Below are positions 33,599 to 42,839 of a stretch of DNA of 64,000 bases, piece after piece. The position numbers and the translations under genes were made by a program. The stretch is from JADHLJ01 sp038118725 (GTDB lineage Bacteria; Pseudomonadota; Alphaproteobacteria; Thalassobaculales; Thalassobaculaceae), in contig JAYOIK010000005.1 of the NCBI GenBank assembly GCA_038118725.1, positions 33,918-97,917 of the forward strand, read 5' to 3'. A model generated the notes under the pieces. That model did no database searches and was not told where the DNA came from. It saw only the letters and a program-made list of their open reading frames with translations. Position 1 is the first letter of the stretch. The number at the start of each line of letters is the position of its first letter.

Positions 33599-36016
33599 AT
33601 GAAAACGCGAACGCGCGCGGTGGTGATCGGCGGCGGCATCGCGGGATGCAGCGCGCTTTATCACCTCACCAAGCTCGGCTGGACGGACGTGGTGCTGGTC
33701 GAGCGCGACGAGCTGACCTCCGGTTCGACCTGGCACGCCGCCGGCAATTGCCCGACCTTCGCCACCAGTTGGAACGTCATCAAGTATCACCGCTACAGCA
33801 ATCAGCTCTACGCGCGGCTCGCCGAGGAGGTCGACTATCCGATCAACTATCACATCACCGGATCGGTCCGCCTCGCGCATTCCAAGGCGCGGATGGACGA
33901 GTTCAAGCACATCGCCGGCATGGCGCGTCATCAGGGTCTGGAATTCGAGGTTCTGACGCCGGCGGAAATTCGCGAGCGTCACCCCTTCGCCGAACTCCAT
34001 GATCTGGAGGGTGGCCTCTGGGATCCCTATGACGGGGATATAGACCCGAGCCAGGCGACCCAGGCCTTCGCCAAGGGCGCCCGCGATCTTGGCGCCGAGA
34101 TCTATCGCTTTACCCGGGTAACCGGTCTGGAACAACAGGCCGACGGTGGCTGGAAGGTAATCACCGACAAGGGCGATATCCTGTGCGAGGTGGTGGTCAA
34201 TGCCGGCGGCTATCGCGGCGGCGAGGTCGGCGAGATGATCGGCCAGTATCTGCCCATCGTCTCCATGTCGCACCAGTTCCTGGTCACCGAAACCATTCCG
34301 GAACTGGAAGCACGCGAGACACCGATCCCGCTGCTGCGCGACCCGGATGACAGCTACTACCTGCGCCAGGAACGCGGCGGGCTGATCCTCGGCCCCTATG
34401 AGTGGCAAGCAACGCCGCACTGGCTCGAGGGTCTGCCGGATAACTTCGCCTATCAGCTTTATCCCGACGATCTCGACCGGCTTGAATGGTACATCGAGAG
34501 CGCCTGCGCCCGGGTGCCGATCCTAGGGTCGGTCGGGGTGCAGAAGGTTATCAACGGGCCAATCCCCTATACCCCCGACGGCTTGCCGCTGATCGGCCCC
34601 GCGCGCGGGCTGAAAAACTTCTTCCAGTGCTGTTCGTTCAGCTTCGGCATCTCCCAGGGCGGCGGCGCGGGCAAGACCGTGGCCGAGTACATCGTCCACG
34701 GCGAGCCGGAATGGGACATGTGGCCACTGGATCCACGTCGCTACACCGACTACGCGACCAAAACCTATGTGACGGCGCGGGCGATCGAGCTCTATCAGAA
34801 CGAATACGCGATTATCTATCCGGTCCAGGAATGGCCCGCCGGCCGGCCCGCCAAGACCACGCCGCTATACGAAAAATTCAAGGCCAAGGGCGCCATGTTC
34901 GGCGCCCGCGGCGGCTGGGAGCGCGCCACCTGGTTCCCGAGGAAGCCCGAGGATGCCCACGAGGCGCCGAGTTTCCGTCGCGCCCACTGGTTCGACACCG
35001 TCGGCGAGGAATGCCGCGCCGTCCGCGAAAAAGTCGGTATCCTCGATCTCGGCGGGTTCTCGAAATTCTTCGTCTCCGGCCCGGGCGCCGAGGCCTGGCT
35101 CGACGGGATCCTCTGTGGCCGGCTCCCCGGCCCAGGGCGCGTGACCCTGGCCTATGCCCTGAACGAGTCCGGCGGCATCGTCTCGGAATTCACCGTTACC
35201 CGTCTTTCGGATGACCGGTTCCTGCTGATCAGCGCGGCGGCGGCCCTATGGCACGACGAGGATTGGATGCGCGCCCACCTGCCCGAGGACGGCTCTGTCG
35301 CCATCGAGGATCAATCCGCGCGATACGGCACCCTGGTTCTCGCCGGACCACGGGCGCGGGACGTGCTGGCGGCGGTAACCGAGACAAATCTTTCCAACAA
35401 CGCCTTCCCTTGGCTCACCGCCCAGGAGATCGAGATCGCCATGGCCCGGATGCTGGCGCTTCGGGTCAACTATGTCGGCGAGCTCGGCTGGGAGTTGCAT
35501 GTCCCGGTTGAGTACATGGTTCAGGTCTACGACAGGCTCTGGGCCGCCGGCGAGGCGCACGGCATCACCGATTTCGGCGCCTATGTGATGGAATCCCTCC
35601 GGCTCGAGAAGTGCTATCGGGCCTGGAAGGTTGATCTGACCCACGAATACACGCCGGCGATGGCGGGGCTGGATCGGTTCGTCGCCCTCGACAAGGGATC
35701 TTTCGTCGGCCGTGACGCCCTGATGAAGGAGCGGGAGACCGGTCCCGCCGAGCGTTTCGTGCCACTGCTGGTGGATGCCGTCGACGCCGACGCCCCGCCC
35801 TGCGCCTCGGTCTTCAAGGATGGCGAGATCGTCGGGCTCGTCACCTCCGGCGGCTTTGGCCACGGGATTGGCAAGAGCATCGCGCTGGCCTATATGCGCC
35901 CGGACCTGGCCGCTCCCGGCACCGAGGTGGAGGTCGGTATTCTTGGTGAACGCGTGAGCGCGCGGGTCGCCGCGGAACCGCTTTACGATCCAATGAACGA
36001 GAAGCTTCGGGGATAG
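33599..36016 (+). CDS. Dimethylglycine/sarcosine dehydrogenase-like FAD oxidoreductase with GcvT domain
   Basis: 805 residues. The N-terminal DAO-type flavin domain opens AVVIGGGIAGCSALYHL. His46 in GSTWHAAG is the site where FAD is covalently bound in this family. The second half (about 430-805) is an aminomethyltransferase/GcvT folate-binding region (FSKFFVSGPGAEAWLD, NYVGELGWELHVP, LEKCYRAWKVDLTHEYTP). Such proteins oxidatively demethylate N-methyl amines and pass the carbon to tetrahydrofolate. ATG 33599 lies one base after the mttB-like stop, so the two are one transcript. Confidence 0.9.
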   Translation: MKTRTRAVVIGGGIAGCSALYHLTKLGWTDVVLVERDELTSGSTWHAAGNCPTFATSWNVIKYHRYSNQLYARLAEEVDYPINYHITGSVRLAHSKARMDEFKHIAGMARHQGLEFEVLTPAEIRERHPFAELHDLEGGLWDPYDGDIDPSQATQAFAKGARDLGAEIYRFTRVTGLEQQADGGWKVITDKGDILCEVVVNAGGYRGGEVGEMIGQYLPIVSMSHQFLVTETIPELEARETPIPLLRDPDDSYYLRQERGGLILGPYEWQATPHWLEGLPDNFAYQLYPDDLDRLEWYIESACARVPILGSVGVQKVINGPIPYTPDGLPLIGPARGLKNFFQCCSFSFGISQGGGAGKTVAEYIVHGEPEWDMWPLDPRRYTDYATKTYVTARAIELYQNEYAIIYPVQEWPAGRPAKTTPLYEKFKAKGAMFGARGGWERATWFPRKPEDAHEAPSFRRAHWFDTVGEECRAVREKVGILDLGGFSKFFVSGPGAEAWLDGILCGRLPGPGRVTLAYALNESGGIVSEFTVTRLSDDRFLLISAAAALWHDEDWMRAHLPEDGSVAIEDQSARYGTLVLAGPRARDVLAAVTETNLSNNAFPWLTAQEIEIAMARMLALRVNYVGELGWELHVPVEYMVQVYDRLWAAGEAHGITDFGAYVMESLRLEKCYRAWKVDLTHEYTPAMAGLDRFVALDKGSFVGRDALMKERETGPAERFVPLLVDAVDADAPPCASVFKDGEIVGLVTSGGFGHGIGKSIALAYMRPDLAAPGTEVEVGILGERVSARVAAEPLYDPMNEKLRG

Positions 36017-36140
36017 TCCGAGTATTTCACGGCCGACGCTTCGACCCGAATAGGGAGCGATCAGGCGCCAATTGCATTTCCGTCCGACGCGGCCCAAGTA
36101 TACCGTTTCGCTGAACTGATTGGCTCAACCGGGACGCCTC

Positions 36141-36746
36141 GTGACCGAAACACTCGACACCCTGCTTGCCGAGATCCGCGCTTGCCGTCATTGCGCGGCG
36201 TCTCTTCCGCTCGGCCCACGCCCGGTCGTGGTGGCCAATCCCAAGGCCAGGCTTCTGATTATCGGCCAGGCGCCCGGGACCAAGGTGCATGAAACTGGAA
36301 TTCCCTGGAACGACCGTTCCGGCGATAACTTGCGTGGTTGGCTCGAGATCGACCGCGAGACTTTCTACGATCCAGCGTGGGTCGCGATCATGCCCATGGG
36401 GTTCTGCTATCCCGGAGTCCTGCCCAAGGGTGGGGACGCGCCACCGAGACCGGAATGCGCGCCGCTGTGGCATGAGCGCCTGCGTGCGCATCTGCCGAAT
36501 ATCGGGCTCACGCTTCTCGCGGGGATGTACGCCCAGGCCGCGTATCTCGGCAAAGCGCGCCAAAAGACCCTCACCGCCACCGTCGCCGCCTGGCGTGACT
36601 ATGGTCCGGAGGTGATGCCATTGCCGCATCCGTCCTGGCGGTCGGGAAATCTGTTGCGCAAGAACCCCTGGTTCGAAGCCGAGCTCCTGCCGGACCTGCG
36701 CGCCCGCGTCCATGATTTGTTTAAAGAACCCGGAGCCGCCGCATGA
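36141..36746 (+). CDS. Family 4/5-like Fe-S uracil-DNA glycosylase
   Basis: 201 residues from GTG 36141, the likely start; a TTG seven codons upstream is possible. Motif A is GQAPGTKVHETGIPWNDRSG and motif B is PLPHPSWR. Four cysteines at C15, C18, C89 and C106 have the spacing expected for the 4Fe-4S cluster of thermophile-type uracil-DNA glycosylases. Acts in base-excision repair of deaminated DNA. Overlaps the pirin gene by four bases. Confidence 0.82.
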   Translation: MTETLDTLLAEIRACRHCAASLPLGPRPVVVANPKARLLIIGQAPGTKVHETGIPWNDRSGDNLRGWLEIDRETFYDPAWVAIMPMGFCYPGVLPKGGDAPPRPECAPLWHERLRAHLPNIGLTLLAGMYAQAAYLGKARQKTLTATVAAWRDYGPEVMPLPHPSWRSGNLLRKNPWFEAELLPDLRARVHDLFKEPGAAA

Positions 36747-37624
36747 GCTTGACCGCGCATCGCCCGATCGACCGTATCGTCACCGCCCATCAACAACGCG
36801 AGGGTGCGGGTTTCATGGTCCGCCGCCCGGTTCCGACCGTCGGGCTGGACCAGGTCGATCCGTTCCTGATGCTGGACGAAGTCGGACCGGTAACCTACGC
36901 CCCGGGCGAGGCGATCGGCGCGCCGGACCATCCACATCGCGGCTTCGAAACCGTCTCATACATTCTGGCGGGCGAGAAGCTGCACGAGGACTCCACCGGC
37001 AAATCCCAGCTGATCCAAGCCGGTGACGTGCAATGGATGACCGCGGGTGCCGGCATCGTGCATTCCGAGTTGCCCGGCCCCGATTTCAAGGCGGCGGGCG
37101 GGCTGGCGCATGGCTTTCAGATCTGGGTAAACCTTCCGGCCGCCGCGAAATTCAGCACGCCGGGCTATCAATACCTCCCGGCCCGCGAGATCCCCACCGC
37201 CGGCAGCCCGGACGGCTTGATCCAGGTGACCGTGGTGGCTGGAGAGGGATTCGGCGTCACCGCCGCGATCGGCACCCATACGCCGATCTGGTTGCAGGAT
37301 TGGCGGGTCCGGCCCGGCGCCGAGGCCGAGATCGAGATCGACCCTGGCTTCAAAGCCGCGGCCTATGTCTTCGATGGCGCGGTCGGGTTCGGCGCCGACG
37401 CGGAACCCGTGGCGCGCGGCCAGATGGCGATCTTTGGTCAAGGCGACGGGTTACGGATTTCGGCGCCGACCGACGGGGATGGCGGACGGTTTCTTTTGCT
37501 CGCGGGAGAACCGATCAACGAGGCCGTGGCGCGCTACGGCCCCTTCGTAATGAACACCCGCGAGGAATTGGTCGCCGCCTTTGACGATTTCCACGCCGGA
37601 GCGATGGGCGTTATCGAGCGCTGA
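36743..37624 (+). CDS. Pirin family protein
   Basis: 293 residues, bicupin. The metal ligands of the first cupin are all visible: H63 and H65 in DHPHRGFETVSYI, and H107 with E109 in GAGIVHSE. Bacterial pirins include quercetinase-like dioxygenases and redox-sensing regulators; the role here is unknown. The ATGA overlap with the glycosylase gene, preceded by GGAG, implies coupled translation. Confidence 0.92.
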   Translation: MSLTAHRPIDRIVTAHQQREGAGFMVRRPVPTVGLDQVDPFLMLDEVGPVTYAPGEAIGAPDHPHRGFETVSYILAGEKLHEDSTGKSQLIQAGDVQWMTAGAGIVHSELPGPDFKAAGGLAHGFQIWVNLPAAAKFSTPGYQYLPAREIPTAGSPDGLIQVTVVAGEGFGVTAAIGTHTPIWLQDWRVRPGAEAEIEIDPGFKAAAYVFDGAVGFGADAEPVARGQMAIFGQGDGLRISAPTDGDGGRFLLLAGEPINEAVARYGPFVMNTREELVAAFDDFHAGAMGVIER

Positions 37625-37653
37625 CGCCGGCGCCGATAGTCGCGCGGCCCGGG

Positions 37654-37989
37654 TTACTCGGCGGCTTGATCCACCGCGTCTTCGTCATGAACCGAGCCGT
37701 ATTGCCGATCCATTGTGATGGGTGACTCGTAGATCTCAACCACCGGGGGATGCCCGTATTTTTCGGTCATATAGGCCTTCCATTCGGCGCTGTAGGCCTT
37801 CTCCGCGGCCTCGCGGGACTCCCAGAGATAGGCGCCGCCGCCAAGCCCTTCGCGATACAGCACGTTTTTGCGCAGCATGCCGTCGGTGCCCATGTAGCGG
37901 GGAATCGAGTCGCGGAACATCTGAACCGCCGTTTCCCGATCCGTGCCCTCGGGTAGGCCGTAGGTGACGACAGCGAAAACGTGGCTCAT
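37654..37989 (-). CDS. YdhR-like putative monooxygenase, dimeric alpha-beta barrel
   Basis: 111 residues. The pattern VFAVVTYGLPEGTDRETAVQMFRDSIPRYMGTDGMLRKNVLYREGLGGGAYLWESREAAEKAY (described by its YLWESREAAEKAY block near residues 54-66) resembles small YdhR-type ferredoxin-like proteins. Function unproven. GGAGG precedes ATG 37989. Convergent with the pirin gene; separate from the protease gene on its other side. Confidence 0.65.
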   Translation of the reverse strand: MSHVFAVVTYGLPEGTDRETAVQMFRDSIPRYMGTDGMLRKNVLYREGLGGGAYLWESREAAEKAYSAEWKAYMTEKYGHPPVVEIYESPITMDRQYGSVHDEDAVDQAAE

Positions 37990-38071
37990 GGCAACCTCCG
38001 ATCAAGTTCTTCGGCCAGCATAGCAAACATCAATCCGCCTGTCGCCGAACCGAAAGAGCTCCGGTGAAACG

Positions 38072-40471
38072 CTATTCGTCGCCCGCTCGACCGAAGCGCC
38101 GGCGCGCCTCGGCGAAGGCGATCAGCCGCTCCTCGGCGAGGCGGTTGACGGTGCCCTCGGCAAAGGCGCCGTCCTGGCCGCGCTCTCCGGCCGCGACACC
38201 GGTCAGGATCTCGATCCCCTCGGCGATGCTGGAAACGGTCCAAACATGGAAACGTCCGGCCTCCACCGCTTCTCGAACTTCCGATTTCAGCATCAGGTTG
38301 CGGGCGTTGGCGGCGGGAACCATGACGCCCTGATCGCCGGTCAGGCCGCGGGCGGCGCAGATATCGTAAAACCCCTCGACCTTCTCGTTCACCCCGCCGA
38401 TCGCCTGAACCTGGCCCATCTGATTGACCGACCCGGTGACCGCGATCCCCTGCTTGATCGGCAAGCCCGACAGCGCCGACAACAGCGCGTAGAGCTCGGT
38501 CGACGACGCGCTGTCGCCATCGACGCCGCCATAGGATTGCTCGAACACGATGCTGGCCTGGAGCGAAATCGGCAGATCCGTGGCATAGGACGCGGCGAGA
38601 TAGCCTTGCAGTATCAGCATGCCCTTGGAATGCAGTGGACCGGCGAGATCGACCTCGCGCTCGATATCGACGAACTTGCCCTGACCCATGCGAACCCGGG
38701 CGGTAATCCGGGTCGGCTTGCCGAAGGAAATCGCCCCGATCTGGAGCACGCTGAGCCCGTTGACCTGGCCGACAACCGCGCCATCCGTGTCGATCAGCAT
38801 GGTCTCCCGCAGGATTTGCTCGCGGGAGCGCTGTTCCATGCGATCGAAGCGGTGTCGCTGAGCCTTCAACGCATCTTCCACGTCATCGGCGCGGATCACC
38901 TTGTGGTTCTTGTCCCGGCCCATGTAGTCCGCCTCGCGCATGACATCGGCGATGATGCCGACCCGGGCGGTCAGCCGTTCGGCATCGGCGACCACGCGCG
39001 AGCAGTGTTCGACCACGCGCTCGACGGCTTGACGATCAAAGGGGCGTAGATCCGCGCGCCTCTGGACCGTGGCGACCATCCGGGCGAACAGCGCCTCGTT
39101 GGCCTCGTCTCGCTCCATGATGTCGTCGAAATCGGCGGCGACCTTGAACAAATCTCCGAAATCCGGGTCCATCGCCGCCAGCGTCATATAGAGGTTGAGG
39201 TCGCCGAACAGCACCACCTTCACCGACAGCGGGATCGGCTGGGGTTGCATGGTCACGGCGAAGGCGGTGCCGACGGTTTCCCACGGTCCCTCGATGGCGA
39301 TGCAATCGGCGTAGAGCGCCCGCTTCAATGCATCCCAGCAATGCGGCTGGACCAGGAGTTTCTGGGCATCCAGCAACAGATAACCACCATTGGCCCGATG
39401 CAGTGCGCCGGCCTGGATCATGGTGAAATCAGTCAACATCGCGCCCATATGCGCGCGGTGGCCAATGCGACCGACCAGGCGACCAAGCGTCGGATGATCC
39501 TCGATCACCACCGGCGCGCTACCGTCGGTTTCCTCCTCGACCATCATGTTGACGGCATATCGGTTCAGCGGGTCGACCGGGCCCGTCTGCTCTTTTCGAG
39601 CGGCGGCGCCGGGCTGAGACTCTTCCTCGACGAACAGTTGGATATTGTCGATCATGTCGGCGCGGGCGGCGGCGAGCCAGGCCTCAAGCCCCTTCGCTCC
39701 AATGAGCCCGTCACGCAACTCCGTGAGTTCCGAGTCGATCAATCCCGTCGCGAACCGACTGTTCAACGCGCGTAGCGCCGCCTGACGCTCACGCTCTATC
39801 AGCGGCATGGAATGCATCGCCGCGCCAAGCAATTCCTGAACTTCCTTGATCGCCGCCACCAGACGCTCGCGCACGACTTCGGGCAAGGTCTCGAAATGCT
39901 CCTGAGGCATCGGCTGTCCGTCAAGACGCGGAGCGATCGCCATCCCTTGCGCGGTTCGCATGAGCACGAGATCACGCTTTTCCGCTTCCTCGGCGACGCC
40001 CTTCATCAACGCCTCGCCACGACCGGCGAATTCCTTCTCGACGCTCTCGCGAGCCTGGCGGTAGTCATCGCCCTCGAACACGGTGCGGGCGCTATCCTTC
40101 AGATTCCCCACCATTCGAACCATCCGACGACGGAACTCCCGGGCACCACCGGTCGGAAGCCGCAACGCCTTCGGTCGCTCCGCGTCCTCGAAGTCCGTGA
40201 CATAGATCCAGTCGTCCGGTTGCGGCAGATTTCGAGCCCGTTCCTCTAGATAGGCACGCACCGCGCGATGCTTGCCGGACCCCTTCGATCCGGTCACGAA
40301 GATATTGTATCCCCGCGCCCGCATGCGCGCGCCGAAACGCACCGCCTCCAGCGCGCGGTCCTGACCGATCAGTGTCTCGACATCCTCGAGATCGCGGGTG
40401 GTCTTGAACTTCAACGTCTTGAGATTGGTGCGCCGATAAAGCGCGGCGGCGGAGAGAGGATCGATGGCCAT
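38072..40471 (-). CDS. Lon-like ATP-dependent protease (LonB-related, AAA_32 type)
   Basis: 799 residues from ATG 40471, which follows GAGGAG; the open frame continues to 40621 without support. An N-terminal nucleotide-binding region has VTGSKGSGKHRAV as its P-loop, interrupted by a long helical insertion (about residues 120-300). A Walker B-like segment LHRANGGYLLLDAQKLL follows. The C-terminal protease has the catalytic Ser in VDGDSASSTE (about residue 654) and Lys in GGVNEKVEGF. Soluble, without membrane helices, as in the Lon-related bacterial family. Probable protein quality-control enzyme. Confidence 0.9.
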   Translation of the reverse strand: MAIDPLSAAALYRRTNLKTLKFKTTRDLEDVETLIGQDRALEAVRFGARMRARGYNIFVTGSKGSGKHRAVRAYLEERARNLPQPDDWIYVTDFEDAERPKALRLPTGGAREFRRRMVRMVGNLKDSARTVFEGDDYRQARESVEKEFAGRGEALMKGVAEEAEKRDLVLMRTAQGMAIAPRLDGQPMPQEHFETLPEVVRERLVAAIKEVQELLGAAMHSMPLIERERQAALRALNSRFATGLIDSELTELRDGLIGAKGLEAWLAAARADMIDNIQLFVEEESQPGAAARKEQTGPVDPLNRYAVNMMVEEETDGSAPVVIEDHPTLGRLVGRIGHRAHMGAMLTDFTMIQAGALHRANGGYLLLDAQKLLVQPHCWDALKRALYADCIAIEGPWETVGTAFAVTMQPQPIPLSVKVVLFGDLNLYMTLAAMDPDFGDLFKVAADFDDIMERDEANEALFARMVATVQRRADLRPFDRQAVERVVEHCSRVVADAERLTARVGIIADVMREADYMGRDKNHKVIRADDVEDALKAQRHRFDRMEQRSREQILRETMLIDTDGAVVGQVNGLSVLQIGAISFGKPTRITARVRMGQGKFVDIEREVDLAGPLHSKGMLILQGYLAASYATDLPISLQASIVFEQSYGGVDGDSASSTELYALLSALSGLPIKQGIAVTGSVNQMGQVQAIGGVNEKVEGFYDICAARGLTGDQGVMVPAANARNLMLKSEVREAVEAGRFHVWTVSSIAEGIEILTGVAAGERGQDGAFAEGTVNRLAEERLIAFAEARRRFGRAGDE

Positions 40472-40609
40472 GACGGAACTCCTCGCGAGGTTCACGATAT
40501 TCCAGCGCGGAACCGTCAGGCTGTCCAGGAATGCTTGATCGCGCCGATCCACGCGAGGTCTTGGTCGCCCGATTTCTATTTGCATTGATTCAACACCGGG
40601 GAAACGATA

Positions 40610-41791
40610 GTGACTTTTCAACGAAAGCGCGTCTGGGCCAAGGAAAGCGCGGCTGGGCCACTGAACCCTTCATCGATCGCGGCCATGAGAAACATTCGTA
40701 CCGAGTCGATTGTGAGGACCGCGTTTTCCGACAGGATTAACGCTCGGATTTTCAACCACGGCACCGAGAAATACGTTCTGGCGGGTGATCACGGCGGGTT
40801 CGAATATGTCCTGAACCGCTATATGGTTCACGTTCCCGACGCGTATTTCATTCCTCGTGATCGTTTCACAATGGATCGCGCGACGAAATCGATCATCGCG
40901 CCGGAAATGGTCTCGACCGAGTCCGATCCGGGCCTCGGCGGTTTTGGCAAAACCGTCGAGTTTCTGCCCGATGGCCGGAGCGTGGTTGATTTCACGGACT
41001 GTGGAACAACCATCCAAGGGCCGGTCATCTGCGTCTCGCCCTGGACGTCGTTCAGCGCGCGGATCACGCAAATTCTCATGGGGATATTGCATTGCGACGA
41101 TCTGCTCGAAGCAACCCTGCCAATCCTTGTTCCGGACGACCTAACCGTGCTGGAACAACGTGGGCTGGCGCTGATCGGCGTCGGCGACGATCGCTTAATC
41201 AAGGTGCCACGTGATACCGCGGTTCGGGTCATCGACGCGATGGTTCCGTCCAAGTCCTACGCGCGTTCCATGACCCTGGCGACCAATCGAGGAATCCTGG
41301 AGCTAGGTTACTTTCTCGAGCCGAATGACCTGCGTGCCTTGAACCGACGAATCCGCGCGCGCCTGGAGCCAAGGGCGGGTCAGGCGCCGGTTCTCCTGCT
41401 TGCACGCGCCGACGCGGGAGCGCGGCGGATCACCAATGAGTTGGAAGTCGTCGATGCCCTGGAGCGGTTCGGGGTACGCTATATCCGGACCACGGAAACC
41501 CCTCTCGAGGCGACCTGTCAGGCGGTCATGGACGCGCGGGTGGTGGTAAGCGGTCATGGCTCCGGGCTGATGAATTTCATCGCGGCGGGTTCCGCCACTC
41601 CCTTGATCGAAATCGATCATGCCGGCAATGACTGGCTGGGTCGGGCGATCTGTCGGGTGCTCGGGAACAAATACCGGCTTGCTTCGCGGCCAGACGCCGC
41701 GTCGCGTGACTTCACGGACTACACGGACCGCGCCGCCGATGTCGGGGAAATCGTCGCGATGGTTGCCGAGGAACTCGGAGAGCATCCTTGA
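40610..41791 (+). CDS. Glycosyltransferase family 61 (DUF563) protein
   Basis: 393 residues from GTG 40610, which follows GGGGAAA; ATG 40685 is an alternative. The C-terminal half carries the GT61 block: ARRITNELEVVDALERFGVRYIRTTE, then DARVVVSGHGSGLMNFIAAG, corresponding to the RRIxNE...HGAxLxN signature. The family transfers xylose or GlcNAc in eukaryotes and acts on capsule or polysaccharide in bacteria. It is divergent from the protease and followed by an FkbM methyltransferase. Confidence 0.82.
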   Translation: MTFQRKRVWAKESAAGPLNPSSIAAMRNIRTESIVRTAFSDRINARIFNHGTEKYVLAGDHGGFEYVLNRYMVHVPDAYFIPRDRFTMDRATKSIIAPEMVSTESDPGLGGFGKTVEFLPDGRSVVDFTDCGTTIQGPVICVSPWTSFSARITQILMGILHCDDLLEATLPILVPDDLTVLEQRGLALIGVGDDRLIKVPRDTAVRVIDAMVPSKSYARSMTLATNRGILELGYFLEPNDLRALNRRIRARLEPRAGQAPVLLLARADAGARRITNELEVVDALERFGVRYIRTTETPLEATCQAVMDARVVVSGHGSGLMNFIAAGSATPLIEIDHAGNDWLGRAICRVLGNKYRLASRPDAASRDFTDYTDRAADVGEIVAMVAEELGEHP

Positions 41792-41849
41792 CGGTACGCA
41801 CGCGATCGGCGCCTTTTGTCGATGCCAATGATAAACGGATCCACGCGCC

Positions 41850-42821
41850 ATGCGTCTGCATGAACTGACCGAACAGCTATCCAGTGGCGCGAAGTTCCAA
41901 TCCTTCGCCCAGATCCTCGGACACGCCGAACTGCACAAGCAGCGCACGTCGGATCTCGACTATCGCCGCCGCTTCCACCGGCGCGCATTGGATGGCGAGA
42001 AGCTGAACTTTCTGGATCTCGGCGCCCGAGGCGGCCCCCAGGAACGGACCGCCATGTTGGCGGAGTTCTATAGGATCTCGCTATGCGAGGCCGATCCCGA
42101 GGAAGCCGCGCGCTTGCGTGAAGCCGGCCATGACGTAATCGAAAAGCTCTGTCTCGATCGGACCGATGACCGCCAAATCCTGCACGTTACAGAGAAGGCC
42201 TCGAATTCCAGCATCTACAAGCCGCGACTGGAGATCATCCCCTTGACCCACGGAGTTACGGACGCTGTTCGCATCGTCCGTGAGATTGAACTGCCGACCA
42301 CCACCGTCGATGCCGAGGAAGATCGTCTGGGCGTCAAATTCGACGAGATGAAGATGGACGTTCAGGGCGCGAACCTTCCGGTCCTCGAAGGCATGCGGCG
42401 CTCCCGGCCCTTCATGATCGAACTGGAGGCGGAACTGGTCCCGCTCTATCACGCGCAACCCCTGTTCTTCGAGGTCGGCCGGCACTTGTTCGACCGTGGT
42501 TACCTGGTTGCCGATCTGGTGATGACCCGTCGCAACGGGCGCCCCGCCGGTGGACGGCTGCCCAAGGAACGGCGGAACTCCCGCGGCATTCCGGCCTATG
42601 GGGATTTCCTGTTCATGCCGGATTGGTCGAGACCGGAAGGCCGCGGCATCATCGAGCGGGACCCGATGCGCTGGGCGACGACGCTCATGCTGAACGGCTA
42701 CGAGGACATGGTCCGCTGGATCTCAAGCGAGACCGGCTTCGCGGGAGCGGACCGGGTATTGGCGCTCCTGGACGCGCTCGACCAGGAAGACGGCGCCGAT
42801 ATCGCCTCCGAAAGCGCCTGA
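41850..42821 (+). CDS. FkbM family methyltransferase-like protein
   Basis: 323 residues. SAM motif I is LNFLDLGARGGPQERT and the family block MKMDVQGANLPVLEGM matches the KxDVQGxExxVLxG of FkbM proteins, which O-methylate sugars or polyketides. Residues 240-260 are basic. The last 70 residues are beyond the usual domain. Spaced 58 bases after the GT61 gene, so probably cotranscribed and acting on the same glycan. Confidence 0.85.
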   Translation: MRLHELTEQLSSGAKFQSFAQILGHAELHKQRTSDLDYRRRFHRRALDGEKLNFLDLGARGGPQERTAMLAEFYRISLCEADPEEAARLREAGHDVIEKLCLDRTDDRQILHVTEKASNSSIYKPRLEIIPLTHGVTDAVRIVREIELPTTTVDAEEDRLGVKFDEMKMDVQGANLPVLEGMRRSRPFMIELEAELVPLYHAQPLFFEVGRHLFDRGYLVADLVMTRRNGRPAGGRLPKERRNSRGIPAYGDFLFMPDWSRPEGRGIIERDPMRWATTLMLNGYEDMVRWISSETGFAGADRVLALLDALDQEDGADIASESA

Positions 42822-42839
42822 AACCGAAGGGGTGGTCCC

